Below are positions 23,828 through 30,645 of a stretch of DNA of 36,437 bases, one piece after another (position 1 is the stretch's first letter; each line of letters opens with the position of its first letter). Below the pieces are notes generated by a model. It was not told the origin of the DNA and searched no databases. It saw nothing but the letters and a program-made list of their open reading frames with translations. The stretch is from an uncultured Bacteroidota bacterium (GTDB taxonomy: Bacteria; Bacteroidota; Bacteroidia; Chitinophagales; Chitinophagaceae). The stretch is taken from NCBI GenBank assembly GCA_903953815.1, contig CAJBLA010000078.1, positions 1-36,437 on the forward strand, read 5' to 3'. Both the position numbers and the translations under genes were made by a program.

Positions 23828-24579
23828 AAATAGACGATAAATTAAACAAATTGTTGCAGGATACCCCTAAAGGGGCGGTTCTTTTGTCTTCTTGGTTGAT
23901 GTCCAAAGGGTACTCGTATTCCCTTCAGCACAGATATTTAAAGAGCAATTGGCTTGAAACGATCGGTAGTGGAGCATTTAAAAGGAAAAATGATGATTTA
24001 TCAGTTTTTGGAGCCATATATGCTTTGCAACACCAAAACGGAAAGAATATTCATTTAGGAGGTAAATCTGCGTTAAGCTTGTTGGGTTTTGCTCACTATA
24101 TAGAAATGAGCAATACATCGCTCTCATTTTTCGCTCAAACAGGATATAAATTACCGAAATGGTTTAAAAATAATAGGGAGTGGAAGAATCACAAATTGAT
24201 TTGTTCAAGCTTTTTGCCTCCTCAGCTTGGTACAATGGATTATGATCTAGGCAATTTTAAAATAAAAATCTCAACTCCGGCAAGGGCGATTATGGAGTGC
24301 TTAGAAATAGCACCAAAGAAGTTTGATTTAGCAGAAGCGTATTTGATTATGGAGGGTCTAACGAGTTTAAAACCAGGTGACGTTCAAGAATTACTTGAAG
24401 CATGTACTTCAGTAAAAGTAAAAAGGTTGTTTTTGTATTTTTCAGAAGCTGCCAACCATTCTTGGTTTAAATATTTGGACATCGATAAAATAAATTTGGG
24501 TTCTGGGAAAAGGTCTGTTGTGAAAGACGGAATGTATAATGAAAAGTATAGCATAACAGTACCTAAAAAAATAAACTAA
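23818..24579 (+). CDS. abiEi: AbiEi-family antitoxin (type IV TA / abortive infection)
   Basis: A 253-aa antitoxin. The N-terminal winged helix-turn-helix (AVLLSSWLMSKGYSYSLQHR, residues 19-38) and the following segment GGKSALSLLGFAHYIE are typical for AbiEi. The C-terminal domain holds STPARAIMECLEIAPKKFDL, conserved in the family. AbiEi represses the operon and counteracts AbiEii. The start is a GTG; the next in-frame ATG would remove half of the wHTH. The stop overlaps the toxin start (TAATG), as usual for these pairs. Regulation through two palindromes is described separately. Confidence 0.88.
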   Translation: MSIKIDDKLNKLLQDTPKGAVLLSSWLMSKGYSYSLQHRYLKSNWLETIGSGAFKRKNDDLSVFGAIYALQHQNGKNIHLGGKSALSLLGFAHYIEMSNTSLSFFAQTGYKLPKWFKNNREWKNHKLICSSFLPPQLGTMDYDLGNFKIKISTPARAIMECLEIAPKKFDLAEAYLIMEGLTSLKPGDVQELLEACTSVKVKRLFLYFSEAANHSWFKYLDIDKINLGSGKRSVVKDGMYNEKYSITVPKKIN

Positions 24580-25493
24580 TGGAGCCAATATATATACGTC
24601 AAACGGAATTATTGCTTAGGGTGTTGCCATATATCCACGAAGTGGGCGTTTTCGCACTGCATGGAGGAACTGCAATAAATCTATTTCATGATGAAATGCC
24701 AAGGTTATCTGTAGATATTGACCTAACATATTTGCCAATAGAAAATCGGGAAACTGATTTGAAGGCAATCAAAGCAAATTTGGAGCAAATTGCAATACAG
24801 TTAAGACACGTAGTTCCAGGTATTCAAGTAACAAATCCTGATCATATTATGGGGGAGTATAAACTTTACTGTAATTTGAAGGGTGTTCAAATTAAAATTG
24901 AAGTGAATACAATTAATCGAGGTGTTATTGGTAATGTAGAAAATAGGAGGTTATGTACAAGGGCGCAGGAAAAGTTTGATCAGTTCTTTGAAATGAAAAC
25001 TGTTCCTAAGAATCAACTTTACGGAGGAAAAATTATAGCAGCATTAGATCGTCAGCATCCAAGAGATATTTTTGATACTATGAGACTTCTAGATAAAGAA
25101 TCTCTTGATGAAGAAATTATTAGGGGCTTTCTATTTTGTTTGTTGTCATCCAGTAAACCTATGCATGAGATTTTGGCGCCTATGTTTAAAGACCAGCAAA
25201 GCGCCATGAATACTCAGTTTAAAGGAATGACGAATATAGATTTCCCTTATAGCGTTTATGAGCTTCAAAGAAATAGATTACTAGATTCTGTATTAAAGTT
25301 ACTGAATGGGCAGCACTTGCACTTTTTGATGTCCGTAGCAGAAAATAAGCCGGATTGGATATTTGGAGACTGGAGTAATTTTCCAGGAATAAGTTGGAAA
25401 TTGAAAAACTTATTGGAATTAGAAAAGAACAATAAGTCTAAATTCCAGGAGCAAATAGAAGCTTTATCAAGAATCAAAATTGACTTACGCTGA
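24579..25493 (+). CDS. abiEii: AbiEii/AbiGii nucleotidyltransferase toxin
   Basis: A 304-aa nucleotidyltransferase toxin. Motifs of the family are complete: FALHGGTAINLF (residues 25-36, GG motif), SVDIDLTY with the metal-binding D46 and D48, KIEVN, and YGGKIIAALDRQHPRDIFD (148-166) with K151, R158, R162, D163 and D166. Related toxins transfer nucleotides to tRNA acceptor ends and stop growth during phage infection. One-base overlap with the antitoxin gene shows coupled translation. The pair is flanked by diverged repeats (23542-23582 and 25529-25569), which suggests that it arrived as a unit. Intact motifs indicate a working toxin. Confidence 0.92.
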   Translation: MEPIYIRQTELLLRVLPYIHEVGVFALHGGTAINLFHDEMPRLSVDIDLTYLPIENRETDLKAIKANLEQIAIQLRHVVPGIQVTNPDHIMGEYKLYCNLKGVQIKIEVNTINRGVIGNVENRRLCTRAQEKFDQFFEMKTVPKNQLYGGKIIAALDRQHPRDIFDTMRLLDKESLDEEIIRGFLFCLLSSSKPMHEILAPMFKDQQSAMNTQFKGMTNIDFPYSVYELQRNRLLDSVLKLLNGQHLHFLMSVAENKPDWIFGDWSNFPGISWKLKNLLELEKNNKSKFQEQIEALSRIKIDLR

Positions 25494-25582
25494 ATATCAA
25501 CGATCTAGTTGGTACGCAATTTGGTGCGCAATTGAAACCTAACTAACTGATAATCAATAGAAAAATACCCTAAAATTAGTGT

Positions 25583-25730
25583 GGTCCATTCGACAAGAAA
25601 TCACTTTAAATCACCGTAGATCACTCTAAATCATTATTAAAGTCACATTTTCCATCAAAAAAGCATTTTAAAGGCGTTTGAAGATGATTTAAAACTATAA
25701 AAACTGTGCGCAGTTTGATGCGCATTAGAT
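25583..25730 (+). repeat. Boundary repeat Y1 with tandem 10-bp arm-like motifs
   Basis: AAATCACTTT, AAATCACCGT, AGATCACTCT and AAATCATTAT follow each other with a 10-bp period (25598-25637). This block belongs to a diverged repeat shared with 27647-27790: GGTCC, CGTArATCACTmTAAAT, AAGTCA and TGTGCGC occur in the same order and at nearly the same distances (32/33 bp and 90/90 bp). The 10-mers resemble integrase arm-type sites. Confidence 0.65.
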
Positions 25731-25753
25731 ATTTATTTGCTAATATTAGCAGG

Positions 25754-25849
25754 ATATTATAATTTTGATGCAGCAATATATTATAATTTAGGTACAACAC
25801 GATATTATAATTTTACTACAACAAGAAATTATAATATTTAAAATATTTG
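25754..25849 (+). repeat. Four 24-bp direct repeats upstream of fic
   Basis: ATATTATAATTT begins at 25754, 25778 and 25802, and the variant AAATTATAATAT at 25826: an exact 24-bp period. Each core contains the palindrome ATTATAAT. The unit remainder is also similar (TnnTrCAaCAnn in copies 2 and 3). The last unit runs into the -7-like AATATTTG (25842-25849), one base before the ATG. It looks like an operator array. Confidence 0.75.
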
Positions 25850-25850
25850 T

Positions 25851-27401
25851 ATGGCAACCCCATCTGAAAAACTAGCCGCTTCTCTTGAGATTTTGAAAGC
25901 CCTACAAGACAAAGGCAAGATAGCTATAAAACGTAGTGAGCTAACCAGAACGCATAAGGATCGGCTTTTGAAGAATGGGTTCATCAGTGAGGTATATTCC
26001 GGATGGTTTATTATTTCATCGCCAGAAAATAAAGAAGGGGATAGTACTTCTTGGTATAGTTCTTATTGGAAGTTTTGTGCGCAGTATTTGAATTACAAAT
26101 ACAAAAATCAATGGTGTATGTCAGCCGAGCAATCATTAATGATTCATGCTGGCAATTGGACAGTTCCCAAGCAATTAATTATTAAATCACCTAAGGCAAA
26201 TAACTTCAAGACAGATTTGCCCTTTGATACTTCTTTATTCCATATGAAGTCAAAATTGCCACTTAAGTCTGAAGTGGAAGTATTAGATGGGTTAAACGTT
26301 TTGAGTTTGTCGAGTGCTTTAGTAAATGCATCTTCAAATACTTATTTACAAAATGCAACTGATATGCGCACAGCATTATCGCTTGTAAAAACATCTGCTG
26401 ACATCTTGAGTATATTATTATCTGGTGGGCAATCAGTTATTGCAGGTAGGCTTGCCGGTGCTTTCAGGAATATTAAAAAAGATAAAATTGCCGATGATAT
26501 TATTAAAACAATGCAGGGTGTTGGTTATGATGTTCGTGAGTTAGATCCATTTAATGATCATTTATATATTTCATTTTCGTCAAAAGATGCATCGCCTTAT
26601 GCCAATCGCATAAGAATAATGTGGTCGGATTTTAGAAAAGTGATTCTTGAAAAATTTCCTGCTGCTCCAGGTATGCCAAAAAACATAGAGAAATTTATTA
26701 GCAGCGTTAAAGAGATTTATGTTACAGATGCCTACCACTCCTTATCAATCGAGCGTTATCAAGTAACACCGGAGTTAATTGATCGTGTTAGAAACGGAAG
26801 TTGGAATGCAAAAGATAATGATGGGGATAGTAAACAAAGAGATGCAATGGCAGCTAAAGGTTATTGGGATGCATTTCAAATGGTAGAAAAAAGCATCCGT
26901 AAAGTATTAACTGGAGAGAATGCCGGTGAAGTATTAGATAATGACCATGGTGATTGGTATCGTGCATTATTTGGTCCGAGTGTTGTTTCGGGTTTATTAA
27001 AGCCAGCCGATTTAGCTGGCTACAGAAATCACCAAGTGTATATTACAAATTCAATGCATGTTCCATTAAATAGTGAAGCTATTAGAGATGCGATGCCTGT
27101 GTTAATGGAATTATTAGCAGAGGAAAGTGAAGCATCGGTCAAAGCTGTTTTAGGACATTTTATTTTTGTATTTATTCATCCTTATATGGATGGTAATGGT
27201 AGAATGGGAAGATTCATTATGAATTTAATGCTTGCCTCTGGAGGATATCCATGGACCGTGATACCGGTACAACAAAGAAGTAAGTATATGAAATCATTAG
27301 AGGAGGCAAGTGTGAATTTAAATATTTTACCTTTTGTAGAATTCTTAAGTCATTTGGTGAATGAAAGCATGCAAGGAAAACCAGTTGCTAGTATTTCCTG
27401 A
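25851..27401 (+). CDS. AbiEi-like winged helix-Fic fusion protein
   Basis: A 516-aa protein. Residues 1-150 form a winged-helix/AbiEi-like region (KLAASLEILKALQDKGKIAI, GFISEVYSGWFIISSP), as found in DNA-binding Fic proteins of this phylum. Residues about 285-510 form the Fic domain with the complete active site HPYMDGNGRMGR (443-454; H443 base), so AMP (or other nucleotide) transfer to proteins is likely. Upstream of it, SLSIER (297-302) occupies the place of the class II inhibitory [S/T]xxxE[G/N] helix; S297 and E301 are kept, but the last position is R. The four 24-bp repeats directly before the start suggest autoregulation by the N-terminal domain. Confidence 0.9.
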   Translation: MATPSEKLAASLEILKALQDKGKIAIKRSELTRTHKDRLLKNGFISEVYSGWFIISSPENKEGDSTSWYSSYWKFCAQYLNYKYKNQWCMSAEQSLMIHAGNWTVPKQLIIKSPKANNFKTDLPFDTSLFHMKSKLPLKSEVEVLDGLNVLSLSSALVNASSNTYLQNATDMRTALSLVKTSADILSILLSGGQSVIAGRLAGAFRNIKKDKIADDIIKTMQGVGYDVRELDPFNDHLYISFSSKDASPYANRIRIMWSDFRKVILEKFPAAPGMPKNIEKFISSVKEIYVTDAYHSLSIERYQVTPELIDRVRNGSWNAKDNDGDSKQRDAMAAKGYWDAFQMVEKSIRKVLTGENAGEVLDNDHGDWYRALFGPSVVSGLLKPADLAGYRNHQVYITNSMHVPLNSEAIRDAMPVLMELLAEESEASVKAVLGHFIFVFIHPYMDGNGRMGRFIMNLMLASGGYPWTVIPVQQRSKYMKSLEEASVNLNILPFVEFLSHLVNESMQGKPVASIS

Positions 27402-27523
27402 AATAAGGATATTTTTGGGATAAAAAAAGTGTTGTATAGTGCGTAGTCAAAAGCAAATGATACAAATAAAGTATTTACTACGACTCAATTTTAACCTCCC
27501 GTATTATTGGCAAAAACATCATG

Positions 27524-27575
27524 CCCGTACTCACTTTATAACCTAATTTAGTACGGGTTAAAAAATTATTTTTTG
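27524..27575 (+). terminator. Possible terminator of fic
   Basis: CCCGTACT (27524-27531) pairs with AGTACGGG (27551-27558) over a 19-nt loop; the AT-rich sequence TTAAAAAATTATTTTTT follows. The loop is long and the tract interrupted, so the call is weak. Confidence 0.4.
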
Positions 27576-27646
27576 GGGTAAATGATACAACGCGCACGGC
27601 CTTATAAATAATTGGTATTCAATGGTTTATAATGAAAATAGGTCTT

Positions 27647-27790
27647 GGTCCACACTAATACCACTATATCATAAGTATTCGTAAATCACTATAAATATTC
27701 ATTAAGTCATTTCTTCAACTTCGAAGTGTTTTAAAACATATATTAATGCTTATTTAATAATTTTTAATCTGTGCGCTTATTCGTGCATCA
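27647..27790 (+). repeat. Boundary repeat Y2
   Basis: Diverged counterpart of 25583-25730. The core CGTAAATCACTATAAAT (27680-27696) matches CGTAGATCACTCTAAAT at 25615-25631 with two differences, and AAGTCA and TGTGCGC follow at the same distances. Here only one AAATCACT motif remains instead of a tandem set. Confidence 0.62.
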
Positions 27791-27811
27791 AGTTTTTGTA
27801 TATAAGAATCA

Positions 27812-28438
27812 TTATTTGCTAATCTTCCCAATATCCCCCGGTCTCACAAGCCTCGTATGATCCAACAGCTCTATAAGCGCCATGGTCTTTTGGGTTTTCA
27901 TATCACTTAAGCCTTTTATAATAGTATATGAATCCTTTAGCAAGTAAAACACATTCGTGGTAAGGTTTATATTTTTAGTTTGTGCATACATTGGATTTGC
28001 TATTTGTGTTCGGTAGATTTCGTCAATTTCCTTTAAAGCAAGTGTGTAGGTTTGAATACTTTTATTTTTGTTTGACTCATTTATATTCGCGACCGTCAGC
28101 ACCTCCGGTTGTTGCAAACACCACTCATTTAGTAAACGCATTTTGCGAGGGCTGTTGGCGGCGACAAGGTCGCCGCTTATCTGATACACCAATCCATCCA
28201 CCTTCCATCGAAGGGTATTGTAAATAGCTTGAGCGGAATCTTTTGCGTTTGCGCCAACGCTACCTTCTCCAGCTTTCCCATCATTTTTACTTCCTATTTG
28301 TTTTATCGCACTACTTAAATACAACTCTGCGGTGTATTTAATTTCAATTAGGCGTGTAAGTAGCCCTTGCGCAGCTGCCTTGTTGTTAAAATTACCCAAC
28401 ATTAAAAACAAGATTACTAAAATGGTTGTTTTTCGCAT
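27812..28438 (-). CDS. Secreted protein of unknown function, caspase-linked
   Basis: A 208-aa protein with a Sec signal peptide (MRKTTILVILFLMLGNFNNK then AAAQG, cleavage near residue 24). The mature part is mostly helical, with two charged helical regions (LIEIKYTAELYLSSAIKQIG and LALKEIDEIYRTQIANPMYA); no conserved catalytic motif is visible. The gene begins 18 bp after the stop of the caspase gene on the same strand, so they form a two-gene operon. It might be a periplasmic partner, substrate or regulator of the peptidase. The function is unknown; the link is by position only. Confidence 0.72.
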   Translation of the reverse strand: MRKTTILVILFLMLGNFNNKAAAQGLLTRLIEIKYTAELYLSSAIKQIGSKNDGKAGEGSVGANAKDSAQAIYNTLRWKVDGLVYQISGDLVAANSPRKMRLLNEWCLQQPEVLTVANINESNKNKSIQTYTLALKEIDEIYRTQIANPMYAQTKNINLTTNVFYLLKDSYTIIKGLSDMKTQKTMALIELLDHTRLVRPGDIGKISK

Positions 28439-28456
28439 AAATGTTCATTTAATATT

Positions 28457-29239
28457 TTATAAAAAGAAAAAGTCGTTTTGTAATTTCCCTTCGCTTTCTG
28501 GGTTTTGATCATAGCCGTTTTTATCTAAATCCTTATTTACCAGTTGAACTATGGCTTGCATGCTTTTACTATCACTATACTGCAATAGGTTTTTGATCAG
28601 ATAGTGTGTAAAGGCACCGTTAAACCTTTTATCAATATAAGCATCGGCACTTAGTTCATGTGAGGCACAGGCACTTAGTAAAGCGCCGTTTAGAGGCGTT
28701 GTAATCGCATTAAAGTTCTCACTTGTCGTTTCTAACTTATGATGCGTAACCCCCTGAAATTGCCTATAAATGATTGCCTTGTTCATTTTTAAGTCTCTAG
28801 ACAAATCTTCGGCATGACAACTATCCGATATCCATACAAAATGCACGCCCTTGGGAATGCCAGCAAACAGCTGTGCAAATTCTTTATCCCTTAAGGCGTT
28901 TTCGCCTTGCCCACTAAAGTCATAAGGGCAGATAATCTCATCCAATCCATCGGCTTCTAATTTTGCGTTAAGTGTAGGCGATTGTGCGCCATGACCACTA
29001 TAATGAAATAACAATTGGTCGCCCGGCGCTGCGCCTTCCACTAACCATTTTAATTGTGTGACGATTCCTTTTTTAGTCGCATCTCTGTCTGTTAACTTTT
29101 TAATGTTTTGTTTGGCATACACTTTATTTGTTTCAGCAATAAAATGTTCCATGTCAAGAATATCATTAATGCATCCTCTTAATTCATTTCTTGGATCGGG
29201 GTATTTATTAATACCTACTAGTAGTGCTTTGTTTTTCAT
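28457..29239 (-). CDS. Caspase-family (C14) peptidase, metacaspase-like
   Basis: A 260-aa single-domain caspase-like peptidase. It starts NKALLVGINKYPDPRNELRG and CINDILDM, the typical p20 opening. The catalytic His is H83 in FHYSGHGAQ and the catalytic Cys is C141 in WISDSCHAEDLSR, both in perfect family context. ALLSACASHELSADAYID and GAFTHYLIKNLL complete the p10-like part. No signal peptide is present, so it acts in the cytosol; no extra effector or sensor domain is fused. Substrate preference for basic residues is expected of metacaspases. It is the first gene of a reverse-strand operon with a secreted protein. It may take part in regulated proteolysis or a death response, which sequence alone cannot show. 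Confidence 0.92.
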   Translation of the reverse strand: MKNKALLVGINKYPDPRNELRGCINDILDMEHFIAETNKVYAKQNIKKLTDRDATKKGIVTQLKWLVEGAAPGDQLLFHYSGHGAQSPTLNAKLEADGLDEIICPYDFSGQGENALRDKEFAQLFAGIPKGVHFVWISDSCHAEDLSRDLKMNKAIIYRQFQGVTHHKLETTSENFNAITTPLNGALLSACASHELSADAYIDKRFNGAFTHYLIKNLLQYSDSKSMQAIVQLVNKDLDKNGYDQNPESEGKLQNDFFFL

Positions 29240-29349
29240 ATTTTTTAATTTTATATACTGAATGTAGAATTAAAATAGTTGCTTTCAAGTATTAATTTTA
29301 CTTTCATATACACAGTTGAAATGCTTTACTAGAAAGGATTCTAAGGGAG

Positions 29350-29832
29350 ATGGTTCAAACCAAATGCCTTGTTGATTCTCTAATTTTACTAGATAGAAAA
29401 AATGCTAAAAAATATTTTATGAAAAAAGATGCAACCACAGGATTTATTAAAAGTTTTCTTCTTTTTGGTATTGCATTTGTATTATTGGTCACCACCACAC
29501 CCATTGGTTTTTTATATGCTTTACTGCGTCAATTATTTGTAGGAAAGATAAAAACACTTCAAATTTATTTTATTGAAGTAGCCCTTGCATTAGACAATGC
29601 AGGTAATGTAATCATGCAACATTTATTAAACGACACACTGCTCATTAAAAACACCAACACTTATCAGTTCGGGAATAAAAAAGAAACCATCAGCAGCGTC
29701 ATTGGCAAAAATCATCTAACCAACACCCTCAGCCCCCTAGGCAAAGCCTTAAACGCTTTTTTAAACTATATCGAGAAGGACCACTCCTTCAATTCAATCA
29801 TTTATGATGTGAAAGCCTATTTGGAGCAATAG
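29350..29832 (+). CDS. Unknown membrane-associated protein (160 aa)
   Basis: A 160-aa protein, with an ATG at 29419 as an alternative start (MKKDATTGFIKSFLLFG), which would give 137 aa and fits the hydrophobic segment better. One or two membrane segments lie in FIKSFLLFGIAFVLLVTTTP and IGFLYALLRQLF. The C-terminal part is polar (KNTNTYQFGNKKETISSVIG, KNHLTNTLSPLGKALNAF). I do not recognise a family. It is transcribed divergently from the caspase gene, about 110 bp from it. Role unknown. Confidence 0.6.
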   Translation: MVQTKCLVDSLILLDRKNAKKYFMKKDATTGFIKSFLLFGIAFVLLVTTTPIGFLYALLRQLFVGKIKTLQIYFIEVALALDNAGNVIMQHLLNDTLLIKNTNTYQFGNKKETISSVIGKNHLTNTLSPLGKALNAFLNYIEKDHSFNSIIYDVKAYLEQ

Positions 29833-29951
29833 GAGTGGGGAGGTTTTTTGTGGCATTTACCCCCTAATTCTTCATGTATTAATACTATGTTTTAATTGAG
29901 TCTTTACAGCTATTTTGTTCTTAAATGTATAAATTTATTCACTAAAATGTT

Positions 29952-29979
29952 ACCAAATTGGTTACATTTATTATATTTG
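29952..29979 (+). promoter_or_regulatory. higBA promoter and candidate HigA operator
   Basis: The -7 element TATATTTG (29972-29979) fits TAnnTTTG. Just upstream is the dyad ACCAAATTGGT (29952-29962), with GTTAC on each side. A HigA dimer could bind it and cover the spacer of the promoter. The ATG at 29988 gives a very short leader. A matching -33 TTG is not obvious. Confidence 0.55.
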
Positions 29980-29987
29980 CACTAATA

Positions 29988-30299
29988 ATGAGAGTTATTG
30001 CCATAAAAACCTTGAAAATCGGGTATAAAAATTACCCTGCCGCAAAACAAGCTTTGTTGGCATGGAATGAGGAAGCTGAACTAGCAATTTGGCAATCACC
30101 TAATGAACTAAAAGATCAATACATAAGCGCATCTTTAATTAGTTCAAAGCGAGTTATATTTAATATTCATGGTAATAAGTTTCGACTTATTGTAGATATT
30201 GAATATCGATTAGGGATTGTTTTTATTGTTTGGTTTGGAACGCATGAACAGTATAATAGTATCGACGCAAAAAAAATTAAGTATGTTAAAGCCAATTAA
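29988..30299 (+). CDS. higB: HigB-family mRNA interferase toxin
   Basis: A 103-aa RelE-fold toxin of the HigB_toxin (PF09907-like) group. Its features are MRVIAIKTLKIGYKNYPAAK, then SSKRVIFNIHGNKFRLIVDI and VFIVWFGTHEQYNSIDAKKI. Such toxins cleave mRNA on the ribosome. The frame extends upstream (29958), but the ATG at 29988 is correct, because the promoter lies in the extra part and the family starts here. It precedes and overlaps the antitoxin gene by 17 bp, which is the typical reversed gene order of higBA. Confidence 0.9.
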   Translation: MRVIAIKTLKIGYKNYPAAKQALLAWNEEAELAIWQSPNELKDQYISASLISSKRVIFNIHGNKFRLIVDIEYRLGIVFIVWFGTHEQYNSIDAKKIKYVKAN

Positions 30300-30642
30300 A
30301 ACTAACCAAGCCTGTGAACAAGCATTAGAGCGTGTTTATCATCTAATGCAAAAAAATATCAAACCTAATTCTAAGGAATCTGATGAATTAGAAATTTTAT
30401 CTATTCTTATTAAAGAATATGAATCAAATGTATATAAATTACCCAAGGCTAATCCTATCGCTGCAATTAAGTTTCGACTTGAGCAAAAAAACATGTCGGA
30501 GAAAGATTTAGCTATTGTATTAGGTTATAGATCAAGAAAGTCTGAAATACTTTCTGGCAAAAGAAAACTAAGCCTTAGTATGATTCGAAAATTAAATGAG
30601 GTTTTAAATATTCCTGCATCATCTTTAATTCAAGCATATTAA
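30283..30642 (+). CDS. higA: HigA-family XRE antitoxin
   Basis: A 119-aa antitoxin. The N-terminal half is helical and acidic (KESDELEILSILIKEYESNV), and the C-terminal half is an XRE helix-turn-helix (PIAAIKFRLEQKNMSEKDLA, IVLGYRSRKSEILSGKRKLS). The upstream extension of the frame to 30217 lies within higB; ATG 30283 is chosen. It neutralises HigB and represses the operon, probably at the ACCAAATTGGT dyad. The GH32 gene begins 3 bp after its stop, which means that both may share a transcript. Confidence 0.9.
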   Translation: MLKPIKTNQACEQALERVYHLMQKNIKPNSKESDELEILSILIKEYESNVYKLPKANPIAAIKFRLEQKNMSEKDLAIVLGYRSRKSEILSGKRKLSLSMIRKLNEVLNIPASSLIQAY

Positions 30643-30645
30643 TTT

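Larger units (their letters stand above)
25494..25850. other. Non-coding boundary between abiE and fic
   Basis: A 357-bp gene-free region. In order it holds a TACGCA/TGCGCA pair (25513-25530), a 41-nt boundary repeat (25529-25569), GGTCC (25583), four tandem 10-mers of AAATCAC type (25598-25637), AAGTCAC (25640), a TGCGCA pair (25707-25724), and four 24-bp operator-like repeats (25754-25849) ending at the fic start. Confidence 0.65.
27402..27811. other. Non-coding boundary region after fic
   Basis: A 410-bp gene-free region. It contains the long hairpin CCCGTACT/AGTACGGG (27524-27558), the words AAATGATACAA at about 27459 and 27581, and the boundary repeat Y2 (27647-27790). No coding frame or RNA gene is recognised. 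The secreted-protein gene on the other strand ends at its right edge. Confidence 0.6.

Noticed and set aside
25754-25849. CRISPR array or replication iterons
   Set aside because: The period is 24 bp with no room for spacers, and the array runs into a promoter and start codon; an operator array fits better. No Rep protein is adjacent.
27458-27591. AAATGATACAA direct repeats as attachment core
   Set aside because: Eleven-base AT-rich words 120 bp apart within one intergenic region, with no flanking similarity.
28457-29239. Known caspase-based defence system (for example gasdermin or Craspase type)
   Set aside because: No gasdermin, TPR sensor or type III-E effector gene is next to it; the partner is an exported protein of unknown type.
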